The notes under the pieces are model-generated. The model was not told where the DNA came from. It did no database searches and saw nothing but the letters and a program-made list of their open reading frames with translations. This document shows positions 25,279-33,880 of a stretch of 64,000 nucleotides of DNA, one piece after another. The first letter of the stretch is position 1. Every line of letters starts with the position of its first letter. Made by a program: the position numbers and the translations under genes. Source of the DNA: DASULK01 sp036381835. Lineage in GTDB: Bacteria; Actinomycetota; Actinomycetes; Mycobacteriales; Micromonosporaceae. The stretch spans positions 1-64,000 of the forward strand of contig DASVCA010000047.1 of NCBI GenBank assembly GCA_036381835.1, in the 5' to 3' direction.

Positions 25279-25965
25279 ATGCTGACTCACGTCGAGATCG
25301 ATCAGGCGATGCCAACCGTCCGTCAGCAGGTCTCCACCCTCGTCGTGTTCGAGAACGAGCTGCTGCGTCACGGACTGCTCAGCATGCTCAACCACGCGCC
25401 GGCCGTCGGGCAGAGCTGGAGCTGCGCAACGATCGACCACGCCTTCGATCTGGTCGCGCGGCACCGGCCGAACATCGTGCTCTGCCCGGGGACGGGTTCG
25501 CTTGCCGCACGCCTTGCGGCCATGGTCCCGGTGCACGGCGGTCGACTCCTCGTCCTGCTCGAGGATCTCGCGCTGGAGGAGATCGAAGAATCGATCATGC
25601 GGGCCGCGCACGGATTCCTGGTGCAGAGCGAACTGACCGTCGCCACCCTGCACGAAGCCATCGAGAAGCTTCGCATCGGGGAGGTGTCGTTGTCCGCCGG
25701 TCTCGCTCGGAACCTGATGGCGCGGGCACGCGGTGCCGTAACGACCCGACCACGGCGGGAAATCTGCCTCACCCCACGGGAGCGGCAGGTGCTCGGCATG
25801 CTGGCCGGAGGGCTCAGCAACAAGCAGATCGCGCGCCGGCTGGGCATCTCGGAGCACGGCGTGAAGCGGCACGTGACGAACCTGCTCGCCAAGCTCAACG
25901 CGGCGAACCGGACCCTGGCGGTCGCGCGGGCGCTACAGGAGGGGCTCATCGGCCCCGGCGACTGA
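25279..25965 (+). CDS. LuxR-family regulator with atypical receiver domain
   Basis: A 228-residue NarL/FixJ-like protein. The C-terminal LuxR helix-turn-helix is complete (LTPRERQVLGMLAGGLSNKQ, then ISEHGVKRHVTNLLAKL). The N-terminal domain has the receiver outline, but the place of the phospho-accepting Asp reads HRPNIVLCPGTGS, so it cannot be phosphorylated in the usual way. No histidine kinase is nearby. It may be controlled by a ligand, such as a late intermediate, as in atypical response regulators of antibiotic clusters. The ATG at 25279 is preferred because of a GAGGA ribosome site; ATG 25264 is the alternative. Confidence 0.8.
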   Translation: MLTHVEIDQAMPTVRQQVSTLVVFENELLRHGLLSMLNHAPAVGQSWSCATIDHAFDLVARHRPNIVLCPGTGSLAARLAAMVPVHGGRLLVLLEDLALEEIEESIMRAAHGFLVQSELTVATLHEAIEKLRIGEVSLSAGLARNLMARARGAVTTRPRREICLTPRERQVLGMLAGGLSNKQIARRLGISEHGVKRHVTNLLAKLNAANRTLAVARALQEGLIGPGD

Positions 25966-25985
25966 ACGCCGCCGCCCGGGCGTTC
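25964..25985 (+). terminator. hairpin at the luxR-type gene stop
   Basis: GAACGCC (25964-25970) and GGCGTTC (25979-25985), 8-nt loop, overlapping the stop codon. It is probably a weak terminator or attenuator ahead of the quinone reductase gene, which starts 57 bp later without an obvious ribosome site. Confidence 0.4.
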
Positions 25986-26042
25986 ACCATCGCCGTAAAG
26001 ATCTGTTCGTAATCTTGCTCAGACGGATCGGACTTCCCGGAC

Positions 26043-27029
26043 ATGCGTGCTGCCTACATCACCGAGCTCGGCCCGCCCGAGGTCATTCGCTACGGCGACC
26101 TGACACCTCCGCGGCCGGGTCCCACCGACGTGCTGGTCGACGTCACGGCGACCACGGTCAACCCGGTCGACACGTTCGTCCGCTCGGGCCTGTTCCGCAC
26201 CCCGATCGACTTCCCATTCGTGATCGGCCGCGACCTGGTCGGTACAGTCGCCGCCGTCGGGCCGGGAGCGCCCGGGTTCTCGGTCGGTGACCTGGTCTGG
26301 TGCAACAGCCTCGGCCACGGCGGGCGGCAGGGGGCGGCCGCAGAGCAGGCGGTGGTGGCCGCGGATCGGCTCTACCGGCTGCCGGCCGGGGTGTCGGCGG
26401 CGGAGGCGGTGGCCGTGGTGCATCCCGCCGCTACCGCCTACCTGGCCTTGTTCCCCCACGGTCGGCTGCGTCCCGGCGAAACCGTCCTGATCGGCGGTGC
26501 CGCCGGAAACGTAGGCAGCGCCCTGGTCGTGATGGCGGTCGAAGCCGGTGCCCGGGTCATCGCCACCGCCAGCCCTCAGGACTTCGAGTACTGCGAATCC
26601 CTCGGGGTCGCGAAGGTATTCGATTACCGCGACCCGGAACTCGCCGCCCGGCTGCGTCGATGCAGCCCGGACGGAATAGACGTCTATATCGACACGTCCG
26701 GGCAGAACGATCTGACGCTCGCCGTCGACCTGCTCGCCCGTCGTGGCCGGATCGTGCTGCTGGCCGGTGCGCGCAGTCGGCCCACCCTCCCCGCCGGGCC
26801 GCTCTACATGAAAGACGGATCGATCGTCGGGTTCGTCATCTCCCACGCCAGCGCCGCCGAACTCGCCGACGCGGCGACCGCCATCAACCGACTCCTCGTC
26901 GCGGGCCGACTCCGCCCCCGCACCTTGCAGCACCTGCCGCTCTCCGCCGCAGCGCAGGTGCATCGCCGGATGGAACAGGGTGAGCTACGTGGCAAGCGGG
27001 TCGTGCTCTACCCCGGGCAAGTCCCCTGA
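26043..27029 (+). CDS. zinc-free NADPH:quinone oxidoreductase (MDR family)
   Basis: A 328-residue medium-chain reductase. It has the GroES-like N-domain with the TTVNPVDTFVRSG and PFVIGRDLVGTV motifs, and a Rossmann domain with LIGGAAGNVGSALVVMAVE near residues 149-167. Zinc ligands are absent, as in quinone reductase and crotonyl-CoA-like enzymes. It is the last gene of the rightward cluster operon and convergent with phzE (12-bp gap). Reduction of a quinone or enone intermediate is the likely job. Confidence 0.83.
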   Translation: MRAAYITELGPPEVIRYGDLTPPRPGPTDVLVDVTATTVNPVDTFVRSGLFRTPIDFPFVIGRDLVGTVAAVGPGAPGFSVGDLVWCNSLGHGGRQGAAAEQAVVAADRLYRLPAGVSAAEAVAVVHPAATAYLALFPHGRLRPGETVLIGGAAGNVGSALVVMAVEAGARVIATASPQDFEYCESLGVAKVFDYRDPELAARLRRCSPDGIDVYIDTSGQNDLTLAVDLLARRGRIVLLAGARSRPTLPAGPLYMKDGSIVGFVISHASAAELADAATAINRLLVAGRLRPRTLQHLPLSAAAQVHRRMEQGELRGKRVVLYPGQVP

Positions 27030-27041
27030 GGCACCCGCTGC

Positions 27042-28985
27042 TCACCTGTCCGCCTCGGACGGTATCGACGACAGGCATCCGGCCAGCAGCGCGGCGAGGA
27101 TGCGGGGCCCGTCAGCCGTCAGCACCGACTCCGGGTGGAACTGCACCGAGGCGAACCACGGACCGCGCAGCGCGTGCACCTCACCCGTAGCCGGGTCGCG
27201 GGACACCTCGATCACCCCCACCCCGGGGCGGTAGAGCTTGTCCTCGTCGCATCGGGCGGCGAACGTGTTGTACGACCCGACACGCTCTCGAACGCCGAAG
27301 AGGTCGATCTCCCGCTGCACACCCTGCTGCGGTGCGGCGAAGCGCATCAGGTCCAGGCCGAGGCAGCTGCTCAACACCTGGTGGCCCAGGCAGACGGCCA
27401 TGAACGGTCGCTCGGATTCCAGTAGGGCCCGAACCGTGCTCCGCAGACGAGCGATCTTCGGGTCGCCGGTATCGCGGGGGTCGCCCGGCCCCGGTCCGAC
27501 CACCACCACGTCGTACTCGGGTGGCGAGAAGGGTTCGTCGAACCGGCGCACGGCCACCGAGAGTCCCAGTGCGCGCAGTTGGTGGCCGACCATCCAGGAG
27601 AAGTTGTCCTCGGCGTCGATGATCAGAGCCCGGTGTCCGATCAGCGCGGCTTCCGGCCGCACGTTCGCCGTCCGATCGGCCAGCCAGAAGTCGGCGATGC
27701 CCGCGTTGCGCGCCTGCAGCGCGGCCCGGACCGCCGGGTGCGATCCGAAGACCGGATCGTTCGACGACGAGGCGGAACGGTTCGTCCGCCGCGACTCGAG
27801 CGCGGCGATCAGCCCCGCAGCCTTGGCCTGGGTCTCGGCCACCTCGGACGCCGGCTCGGAGTGCCGGACGAGGGTCGCGCCGACCCCGATCCGCAGCCGA
27901 CCGCCGCAGTCGATCTCGGCGGTACGGATCAGGATGGCGGAGTCGAGCAGCCGCCGGCCCTGCTCGTCCCAGCCGATGAGGGCGATCGCCCCGCTGTAGT
28001 AGCCCCGCCCGTTCGGCTCGTACCGTCGGATCGCCCGGCAGGCGCTCTCCAGCGGGCTGCCGGTGACCGTCGGCGCGAACATCGTCTCGCGGAGGATTTC
28101 GCGCGGGTCGCGGTCGCACCGCCCCTCGATGAAGTACTCGGTGTGTGCGAGCCGGGTCATCTCCTTCAGCCGCGGCCCGGTCACCCGGCCGCCCGTCTCG
28201 CAGATCCGAGCCATCATCTTCAGTTCCTCGTCAACGACCATGTAAAGCTCGTCGGCTTCCTTGCGGTCGGCCAGGAAGTCCAGCACGCCGTCGAGGGTCG
28301 GACCGGACTCCGGGTACCGGTAGGTTCCGCTGATCGGGTTCATCACGGCGACCCCGTCGCGCAGGCTCACGTGGCGTTCGGGTGTCGCGCCGACGAAGGT
28401 CCGCTCCCCGAGATGGACGCAGAAGGTCCAGTACGCCCCGGACTCCTGCTCGACCAGATGCCGGAAGAACGCGAGCGCGTGCGTCAGCCGGTAATCGGAG
28501 ATCTCGGCCACGAACGAGCGCTTGACCACGAAGTTCGAACCCGAGCCTCGGCCGATCTCCTCGGCGAGTACCCGTTTCACCAGCTCCGCATACTCCGCGT
28601 CGCTGATGTCGAAGCCGGCGGCGGACAGCTGCGCCGGGGTGTCGGGCAGGCGGGTCAGGGCCTCGGCTAGCGGCAGCCGCTCCTCGTCCGTGACGGCCAT
28701 CACGATGAGCGGGGTACCGTCATCGACGCAGGCGAACCCGCGCTCGGCGATCTGCCGGTACGGGACCATGACCAGTGCTTCGTGTCGGGCCGTGCCCGGC
28801 GACTCGCACGTCTCGGACAGGGGGATCGCGTCCAGCGTCTCGGGCGATGAGGTCAGCCCGACCAACACTTCCAGTACCGGCCCGGCGCTGCCCGGTCGGT
28901 GCAGCAGTGCGAAGGCCGGGGGCGGTGCCGCCACCACGCGGTCGAGCAAGGAACCGTCCAGCGACAGGTCGGCCCGCTGACTCAT
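27042..28985 (-). CDS. phzE: 2-amino-2-deoxyisochorismate (ADIC) synthase, PhzE-like
   Basis: A 647-residue fusion. The N-terminal chorismate-utilising domain (about 1-420) has [28 protein letters not shown] and [15 protein letters not shown]. The C-terminal class I glutamine amidotransferase (about 450-640) has the nucleophile in [13 protein letters not shown] and QFHPESVLT. This domain order and the overall length match phenazine PhzE, which makes ADIC rather than anthranilate. It is followed by no phzF, but preceded by a PhzD-type hydrolase (ATGA overlap at 28982-28985), so ADIC is the expected product. Confidence 0.88.
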   Translation of the reverse strand: MSQRADLSLDGSLLDRVVAAPPPAFALLHRPGSAGPVLEVLVGLTSSPETLDAIPLSETCESPGTARHEALVMVPYRQIAERGFACVDDGTPLIVMAVTDEERLPLAEALTRLPDTPAQLSAAGFDISDAEYAELVKRVLAEEIGRGSGSNFVVKRSFVAEISDYRLTHALAFFRHLVEQESGAYWTFCVHLGERTFVGATPERHVSLRDGVAVMNPISGTYRYPESGPTLDGVLDFLADRKEADELYMVVDEELKMMARICETGGRVTGPRLKEMTRLAHTEYFIEGRCDRDPREILRETMFAPTVTGSPLESACRAIRRYEPNGRGYYSGAIALIGWDEQGRRLLDSAILIRTAEIDCGGRLRIGVGATLVRHSEPASEVAETQAKAAGLIAALESRRTNRSASSSNDPVFGSHPAVRAALQARNAGIADFWLADRTANVRPEAALIGHRALIIDAEDNFSWMVGHQLRALGLSVAVRRFDEPFSPPEYDVVVVGPGPGDPRDTGDPKIARLRSTVRALLESERPFMAVCLGHQVLSSCLGLDLMRFAAPQQGVQREIDLFGVRERVGSYNTFAARCDEDKLYRPGVGVIEVSRDPATGEVHALRGPWFASVQFHPESVLTADGPRILAALLAGCLSSIPSEADR

Positions 28986-29605
28986 GCCAGCACCTCTTTC
29001 GCGGTGATCACCACCGCGCACCGCTCGGCCGCGTAGGTGACGGCCAGCCGGTGGTAGTCCGCGGAGAAATCGGCGATGGCGTCGGCGACCAAGAAGACCT
29101 CGATGTCGTGGGAGAAGGCCTCGATCGCGGTGGCCAGGACCCCGACGTGGGCGTAGACGCCGCAGAGAATCAACTGGTCGCGGCGGGACTCCCGGAGTCT
29201 GGCGAGCAGGTCGGTATGAAGGAACGCGCTGTAGCGCCACTTGGTGAAGATGCGATCGTCCGGCCCCGGAACCAATGGTTCGACGATCTGCCGGTCGCTG
29301 TCCGACGCGCGCATACCCGGGCCCCAGAAGTCTTTGAGCAGCCCTCGTTGGCTGTCGCTCATGTCACCGGGTTGTGCGGTATAGGCGACCGGGATTCGGT
29401 GGGTGCGGCAGCGATCCTGCAACAGTGCGATGTTGCGGACCAGTTCGTCGCGTAGCGACGCCGGTAAGAATCGCACGAAGTAGCGTTGCATGTCGTGTAC
29501 GAGCAGCGCCGCCCGGCCCGGATCGATGCACCATTTCGCGGTGTTCTCGGGCAGCTCGCCGGGGGTCGGCAGGGCGTAGGGCTCGATGATCGGTATTCCC
29601 GCCAT
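28982..29605 (-). CDS. phzD: isochorismatase-family hydrolase, PhzD-like (forms DHHA)
   Basis: A 207-residue isochorismatase-fold enzyme. The catalytic Asp is in [15 protein letters not shown], the Lys in [11 protein letters not shown], and the segment [18 protein letters not shown] has no nucleophilic Cys, exactly as in PhzD and EntB. It would remove pyruvate from ADIC to give trans-2,3-dihydro-3-hydroxyanthranilate. There is no aryl-carrier domain, unlike EntB. It is translationally coupled to phzE and lies 39 bp after the SDR gene. Confidence 0.88.
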   Translation of the reverse strand: MAGIPIIEPYALPTPGELPENTAKWCIDPGRAALLVHDMQRYFVRFLPASLRDELVRNIALLQDRCRTHRIPVAYTAQPGDMSDSQRGLLKDFWGPGMRASDSDRQIVEPLVPGPDDRIFTKWRYSAFLHTDLLARLRESRRDQLILCGVYAHVGVLATAIEAFSHDIEVFLVADAIADFSADYHRLAVTYAAERCAVVITAKEVLA

Positions 29606-29644
29606 GTGCAGTTCTCGCTTTCTTTCGGGCGAGCGTCGTAGGGA

Positions 29645-30424
29645 TCAGACACCGAGCGTTGCGCCGCCATCGACCGTGAGATCCTGCAGCGTGATGTGTC
29701 CGGCCCGGTCCGATAGAAGGAAGACCACCGACTCGGCGACATCCGCGGGAGTCGCCAACTTGCCGAGTGGAATCCCCACCCGGTACGTGTCGAGCCGGCC
29801 CTCGATCGTGGCGCGTCGACCGGCCGCGTCCCGCCACATCGAATGCAGCATCGGGGTATCGGTCGATCCCGGGCTGACGACGTTGCACCGGATGCCGTAC
29901 CTCGCCACTTCCAGGCCGAGGCACTTGGTGAACATGCTCGCGGCTGCCTTGGTCGCGGCGTACGCGGACATCTCCATTCGCGCGGTGCCGGCCGCGTTGG
30001 AGGCGATCGTCACGACCGCGCCACGCCGCCGGGGAATCATGCGCCGGACGGCGGCGCGCGACATGAAGAAGACCCCGTTGACGTTGACCGCGAAGGTGCT
30101 CGCCCAGTCCTCGTCGGTGAGGTCGACCGCCTCGCCGAGCCGCAGCACCCCGGCCGCGTTGACCAGAAAATCGACGGCGCCGAATCGCTTCTCGACCCGG
30201 TCGACCACCGACTCGGCTTCGTGGCTGTCGCTCACATCGGCGGGCAGCGCCGCCACAGCCAGCCCGTCCGCCGACGATTTCTCAGCGATCTCAGTCAGTC
30301 GGTCGCCGGCCCTGTCCACCGCGGCTACCGCCGCGCCCCGCTCGGCCAGGGCGCGCACCACCGCTGCGCCGATTCCACCCGCGGCGCCGGTGACTATCGC
30401 CACCCGGTTCTCGAACTCGGTCAT
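29645..30424 (-). CDS. SDR dehydrogenase, probable 2,3-dihydro-3-hydroxyanthranilate dehydrogenase
   Basis: A 259-residue short-chain dehydrogenase of the EntA/DhbA type: TGAAGGIGAAVV at about 12-23, NAAG near 90, SAYAATKAA (catalytic Tyr-x3-Lys) near 155, and a C-terminal VDGGATLGV. EntA oxidises dihydrodihydroxybenzoate. In calcimycin-, paulomycin- and nataxazole-type clusters a homologue oxidises DHHA to 3-hydroxyanthranilate. Here it lies between DAHP synthase and phzD in one operon, which supports that reaction. ATG at 30424. Confidence 0.85.
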   Translation of the reverse strand: MTEFENRVAIVTGAAGGIGAAVVRALAERGAAVAAVDRAGDRLTEIAEKSSADGLAVAALPADVSDSHEAESVVDRVEKRFGAVDFLVNAAGVLRLGEAVDLTDEDWASTFAVNVNGVFFMSRAAVRRMIPRRRGAVVTIASNAAGTARMEMSAYAATKAAASMFTKCLGLEVARYGIRCNVVSPGSTDTPMLHSMWRDAAGRRATIEGRLDTYRVGIPLGKLATPADVAESVVFLLSDRAGHITLQDLTVDGGATLGV

Positions 30425-30459
30425 CCCCAAATCTCCCCTTCCGGTGCTTTGCCTTCGGC

Positions 30460-31632
30460 TCACCCTCGCCACAGCGCGGCCATCAGCACGGCCTGCTCGG
30501 GATTCAGACGCGGGTCGCAGAGGGTGGTGTATTTGTTTCCGACCTGGGTGATCTGCGACTCGTCGGCGACGCATTCGGTGACGTCGTCGGGTGTCGTCTC
30601 CAGATGCAGGCCGCCGGCGACGCCTCCACCGGCCCGTACCGCGTATTGAAAGTTGCGGATCTCGTGGGCGATGGTCTGGAGGAACCTGGTCTTGAGACCC
30701 TCCGGCGTGACGACCGTGTTCGCGTGCATCGGATCGGTCAGCCAGATCACGGGGTGCCCGGCCGCCCGTACCGCGGCCACCAGCATCGGCAGCCGTTCCG
30801 CGACCGCTCGGGGACCCATCCGGGCGATCAGGGTGAGTCGTCCCGGAGCTCGCGTCGGGTCGAGTCGGGCGCAGAGTGCGAGCAGTTCGTCCACCTCGAC
30901 ACCGGGGCCGATCTTGCAGGCCACCGGATTGACGACCTTGCTGAGCAAGGCGACGTGGGCACCGTCTACCTGACGGGTGCGTTCCCCGATCCATGGCCAG
31001 TGCGTTGAGGAGAGGAGTAGTTCGCCTGCGGCGTCCCGCCGCAACATCGGGATCTCGTAGTCGAGGAGCAGCGCCTCGTGGCTTGTCCATACCACGGCCT
31101 CAAACGGTGGCCGATCGAGTCCGTCGTGCCATCCCAGCCGAGCCATGATCTCGCTGGCCGCTCGGTAACCGGACAGCATGTGCCGGGGCTCGTGCCGACG
31201 GGATGCGGGCGCGGGCTCCGGTCGGTTGACCAGGTGCCCGCGATACACCGGGAGGCTGAGCTCGCCGACCCGTTCCACCGGCTGGCTGCGCGGCTTGCAG
31301 AACTGTCCCGCGATACGTCCCACCCGCACCACCGGTTTGCCGGTGGCCAGTTTGACGGTTCCGGCGAGCAGGTCCAGCAGCGCGGTCTTGCGCAGCACAT
31401 CGCCTGCGGTCCTCTCCTCAGGATCTTCCGCGCAGTCGCCGCTCTGCACCACCAGGGCGGTGCCGGCCGCCACGTCGGCTAGCACGGAGCGCAGGGTGCG
31501 GACATCTGCGGGCCGGACCAGTGGGCGGCACGAAGCGAGTTCCTCGCGTACCTGCTGAGCCTCGGCTTCGTCGGCCCACGTCGGCTGTTGGCGTGCGGGC
31601 TTTCGCCAGATCTCGAGCAGAGTGTCATCCAC
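30460..31632 (-). CDS. class II DAHP synthase, secondary-metabolism type
   Basis: A 390-residue type II 3-deoxy-D-arabino-heptulosonate-7-phosphate synthase. VVQSGDCAED holds a metal ligand Cys, VRVGRIAGQFCKPRS binds phosphate, and WLTDPMHANT lies near the C-terminus. It condenses PEP with erythrose 4-phosphate and so raises shikimate flux for the cluster. It is shorter than housekeeping type II enzymes (about 450-470) and lacks the N-terminal extension used for feedback inhibition in them, so it may escape it. The start is GTG 31632, preceded by GGAG 6 nt away; the longer frame from 31689 has no such site. Confidence 0.88.
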   Translation of the reverse strand: MDDTLLEIWRKPARQQPTWADEAEAQQVREELASCRPLVRPADVRTLRSVLADVAAGTALVVQSGDCAEDPEERTAGDVLRKTALLDLLAGTVKLATGKPVVRVGRIAGQFCKPRSQPVERVGELSLPVYRGHLVNRPEPAPASRRHEPRHMLSGYRAASEIMARLGWHDGLDRPPFEAVVWTSHEALLLDYEIPMLRRDAAGELLLSSTHWPWIGERTRQVDGAHVALLSKVVNPVACKIGPGVEVDELLALCARLDPTRAPGRLTLIARMGPRAVAERLPMLVAAVRAAGHPVIWLTDPMHANTVVTPEGLKTRFLQTIAHEIRNFQYAVRAGGGVAGGLHLETTPDDVTECVADESQITQVGNKYTTLCDPRLNPEQAVLMAALWRG

Positions 31633-31693
31633 CTGAGTCTCCAAGTGCTGCCACCGCTTTGGCCCGCTGCAGCTGACCGAAAACCGCATGTCG

Positions 31694-31711
31694 CCGGGAA
31701 CGGTTTCCCGG
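31694..31711. promoter_or_regulatory. palindrome upstream of the 3-hydroxyanthranilate operon
   Basis: CCGGGAA-N4-TTCCCGG, perfect 7-bp arms, 62 bp before the DAHP synthase GTG. It is probably an operator or activator site of the leftward precursor operon. It does not resemble the GACGG palindromes at 18950-19028, so a different regulator may be involved. The 31760-31800 stretch just upstream is AT-richer and may hold the promoter. Confidence 0.45.
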
Positions 31712-31894
31712 AATCGACCGGCCGGAGGCGGCGAGGTCCGAGCCGGTCCGACAAGTAGGTCTGAGCTAACGTCGATTAAGACCAGAATCGATGATTGACT
31801 GCGCGTGCGTGAAGGTTGTTCGGGGGCCCCGATCGACCTGCCCGAAAGTGCACGTCACCGGCGCGTGAACGCAATGCGATCCGGACGAGTGCCG

Positions 31895-32752
31895 TTATCC
31901 GGCCGGGGCGAACGCCAGCTTGTCCGGGTTGAGCACCGCGAAAATGCGGTGAATTCGTCCATCCTGGATATCCAGTACGACCAACTGCTCCCGGCCGTCG
32001 ACCCGCAATGCGATGGCGGGGTGACCGTTGGCCTCCACCAGCCGTACCTCGTCGATGAGATAACGGGCGACGAGTCCCGCCACGAACGACACGACCTTGT
32101 CGCGGCCGCGGACGGGCCGCAGCGCCGCGCGCACCTTGCCGCCGCCGTCGTTCCAGGCGATCACGTCTTCGCTCAACAGGTCGGTCAGGCCGCGTAGATC
32201 TCCGCTTTGGGCGGCCTCGAGAAATCGGGTGAGCAGCCGGGTGTGATCCTCGGTGGACGGCCGGAATCGGTCTCGGCCGTCGCTGAGCCGGCGGGAAGCG
32301 CGCGAATACATCTGCCGACAGCTGACCGGGGAGGCGCCGACGATCTCCGCGATGTCCTCGTAGGGGAGCCCGAATGCGCTTCGGAGCACGAACACCGCCC
32401 GCTCCGGCGGCGACAGCCGTTCCATCAGATGCAATGTGGCGTACGAGACGGTTTCTCGGAGCTCCACCGTGTCCAGTGGTCCGAGCATCTCGGTCTGTAC
32501 CGGCTCGGGCAGCCACGGTCCGGGATAGGCCTCCCGGGCCACCCGGATCGAGCGCAGGTGATCGAGCGCCAGCCGGGACACCATGGTCACCAGATACGAC
32601 CGGGTGTCCCGGACCCCGGCTTGATCGACGCGCATCCACCGCAGATACGCGTCCTGGACGACGTCCTCGGCGTCCCACATGCTCCCGAGGAGGCGATATG
32701 CGAGACCGAGCAGTAACGAGCGGTGTCGCTGAAACTCCTCGTCCGCGTCCAC
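31895..32752 (-). CDS. ECF sigma factor of group ECF41 with SnoaL-like C-terminal domain
   Basis: A 285-residue sigma factor with sigma-2 (HRSLLLGLAYRLLGSMWDAE, then VVQDAYLRW), sigma-4 (LSPPERAVFVLRSAFGLPYE), and a fused C-terminal NTF2/SnoaL domain. ECF41 hallmarks are present: YPGPWLPEPV in the linker, WNDGGGKV in the SnoaL domain and NPDKL near the end. In ECF41 the C-domain replaces an anti-sigma factor and both activates and restrains the protein. GTG 32752 has GAGGAGG upstream. It is the second gene of an operon with its epimerase partner, under a promoter that matches the ECF41 consensus, so it should be autoregulated. Confidence 0.88.
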   Translation of the reverse strand: MDADEEFQRHRSLLLGLAYRLLGSMWDAEDVVQDAYLRWMRVDQAGVRDTRSYLVTMVSRLALDHLRSIRVAREAYPGPWLPEPVQTEMLGPLDTVELRETVSYATLHLMERLSPPERAVFVLRSAFGLPYEDIAEIVGASPVSCRQMYSRASRRLSDGRDRFRPSTEDHTRLLTRFLEAAQSGDLRGLTDLLSEDVIAWNDGGGKVRAALRPVRGRDKVVSFVAGLVARYLIDEVRLVEANGHPAIALRVDGREQLVVLDIQDGRIHRIFAVLNPDKLAFAPAG

Positions 32753-32793
32753 ACGTCCTCCTCGGGAGCTCCGTGGTGTCGACGGGCGGATTA

Positions 32794-33720
32794 TCACAGT
32801 TCCGCGGTGAACCCTTCCCGCCACGAGCCGTAGCGGGGCCGCCAGTCGAGGCTCAGTCGGGCGCGGGCGTTGTCGGCCCCGCGCAGCTGGGTCATGAACG
32901 CCACGCCCCAGCCACCGACCGCCAGCTTGGCGAGTGCGGCGGGCGCGCCCTTCGGGGCCGGCGCCTGCAACAGCTTCGCCAGGAACGGCAGCCACTCGCT
33001 CATGCGGGCCGGTTCGTCGTCGACGACGTTCAGCGCCCCCGTGACGTCCTTGTCGAGTGCGGCGACGATCGCGCTCGCGGCGTCGTGGGCGTGGGTGAAG
33101 GAGAAGGTCGAGGTACCGCCGCCGACCAGCGGCACCTTGCCGGCCCGTACCTGCTGGGTGAACGATCCTTCCTTCGCGTAGATCGAGCCGGGCCCGTAGA
33201 GGTGGCCGAACCGCAGCACCAGGCCGTTCGCCTGGTTGGTGACCTCCTCCAACTCCTTCAGCGCGGCGAGGACGGGAGCGAACTGCTTGGGCGGGTTCTG
33301 CCAGAACGGCGCGTCCTCGTTGGCCGGACCGCTGCCGCTCGGGTCATAGGCGTAGGCCAATCCCTGGGTGATGACCCGGCGCGCCCCGGACTCGGTCGCG
33401 GCGTCCAGCAGGTTCCGCGTTCCCTCGGTGCGCAGCCGGTTGGTGACCGCGAAGTCCTTCGCCAAGCGCCTCGGGTTGATTGCGGCCGGAATGGCGGTGA
33501 GGAGGTGCACCACGGCGTCGGGTTTGGCGTCGCGGACGGCCTTGGTCAGCGCGGTCCGGTCGAGCGCGTCGGCCACCACCAGCTTCGCGCCGGTCTGCTC
33601 GACGACGTCGGCGCGAGCACGAGACCGGGCGAGTCCGATGACCTCGTGTCCGCTCGAGGTGAGCAGCGGAATGAGCTGGCGGCCGATGACCCCGGTGGCT
33701 CCAGCCACGAGTACTCGCAT
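32794..33720 (-). CDS. NAD-dependent epimerase/dehydratase, ECF41-associated COE protein
   Basis: A 308-residue extended SDR. VLVAGATGVIGRQLIPLLTS is the NAD(P) motif at the N-terminus; the active-site region has Tyr and Lys less regularly spaced than in sugar epimerases. ECF41 sigma genes are nearly always next to a COE gene (carboxymuconolactone decarboxylase, oxidoreductase or epimerase), and this is that partner. The substrate is unknown. Ribosome site AGGAGGA at 33724-33730 and an ECF41-type promoter upstream. Confidence 0.82.
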   Translation of the reverse strand: MRVLVAGATGVIGRQLIPLLTSSGHEVIGLARSRARADVVEQTGAKLVVADALDRTALTKAVRDAKPDAVVHLLTAIPAAINPRRLAKDFAVTNRLRTEGTRNLLDAATESGARRVITQGLAYAYDPSGSGPANEDAPFWQNPPKQFAPVLAALKELEEVTNQANGLVLRFGHLYGPGSIYAKEGSFTQQVRAGKVPLVGGGTSTFSFTHAHDAASAIVAALDKDVTGALNVVDDEPARMSEWLPFLAKLLQAPAPKGAPAALAKLAVGGWGVAFMTQLRGADNARARLSLDWRPRYGSWREGFTAEL

Positions 33721-33784
33721 GATTCCTCCTGATCCAATTCGGTCGGTCCCCCCGACTTCGGGGCGACCGGGAACCTGGGATCAG

Positions 33785-33811
33785 GACGAATGCGGTCGTC
33801 GGATTGTGACA
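33785..33811 (-). promoter_or_regulatory. ECF41-type promoter, TGTCACA-N16-CGTC
   Basis: Reading leftward, TGTCACA (33811-33805), 16 nt, then CGTC (33788-33785): an exact match to the known ECF41 target promoter. It lies about 65 nt before the epimerase ATG, so the sigma factor encoded in the same operon should transcribe it. Confidence 0.8.
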
Positions 33812-33823
33812 GATTCAGATTGT

Positions 33824-33838
33824 GATGTGCGCCACATC
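33824..33838. promoter_or_regulatory. palindrome GATGTG-CGC-CACATC upstream of the ECF41 promoter
   Basis: A perfect 15-bp interrupted palindrome 13 bp upstream of the -35 element. It is placed like an activator site or a repressor site for the ECF41 operon. The cognate protein is not obvious. Confidence 0.4.
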
Positions 33839-33880
33839 TATTGCGGATATGAGCCGCCCGGATGGGGATTCGCGGACGAG

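Noticed and set aside
27042..31632. Phenazine biosynthesis cluster
   Set aside because: DAHP synthase, phzD and phzE homologues are present, but phzF, phzA/B and phzG are not, and an EntA-type dehydrogenase sits in the operon. This fits 3-hydroxyanthranilate instead.
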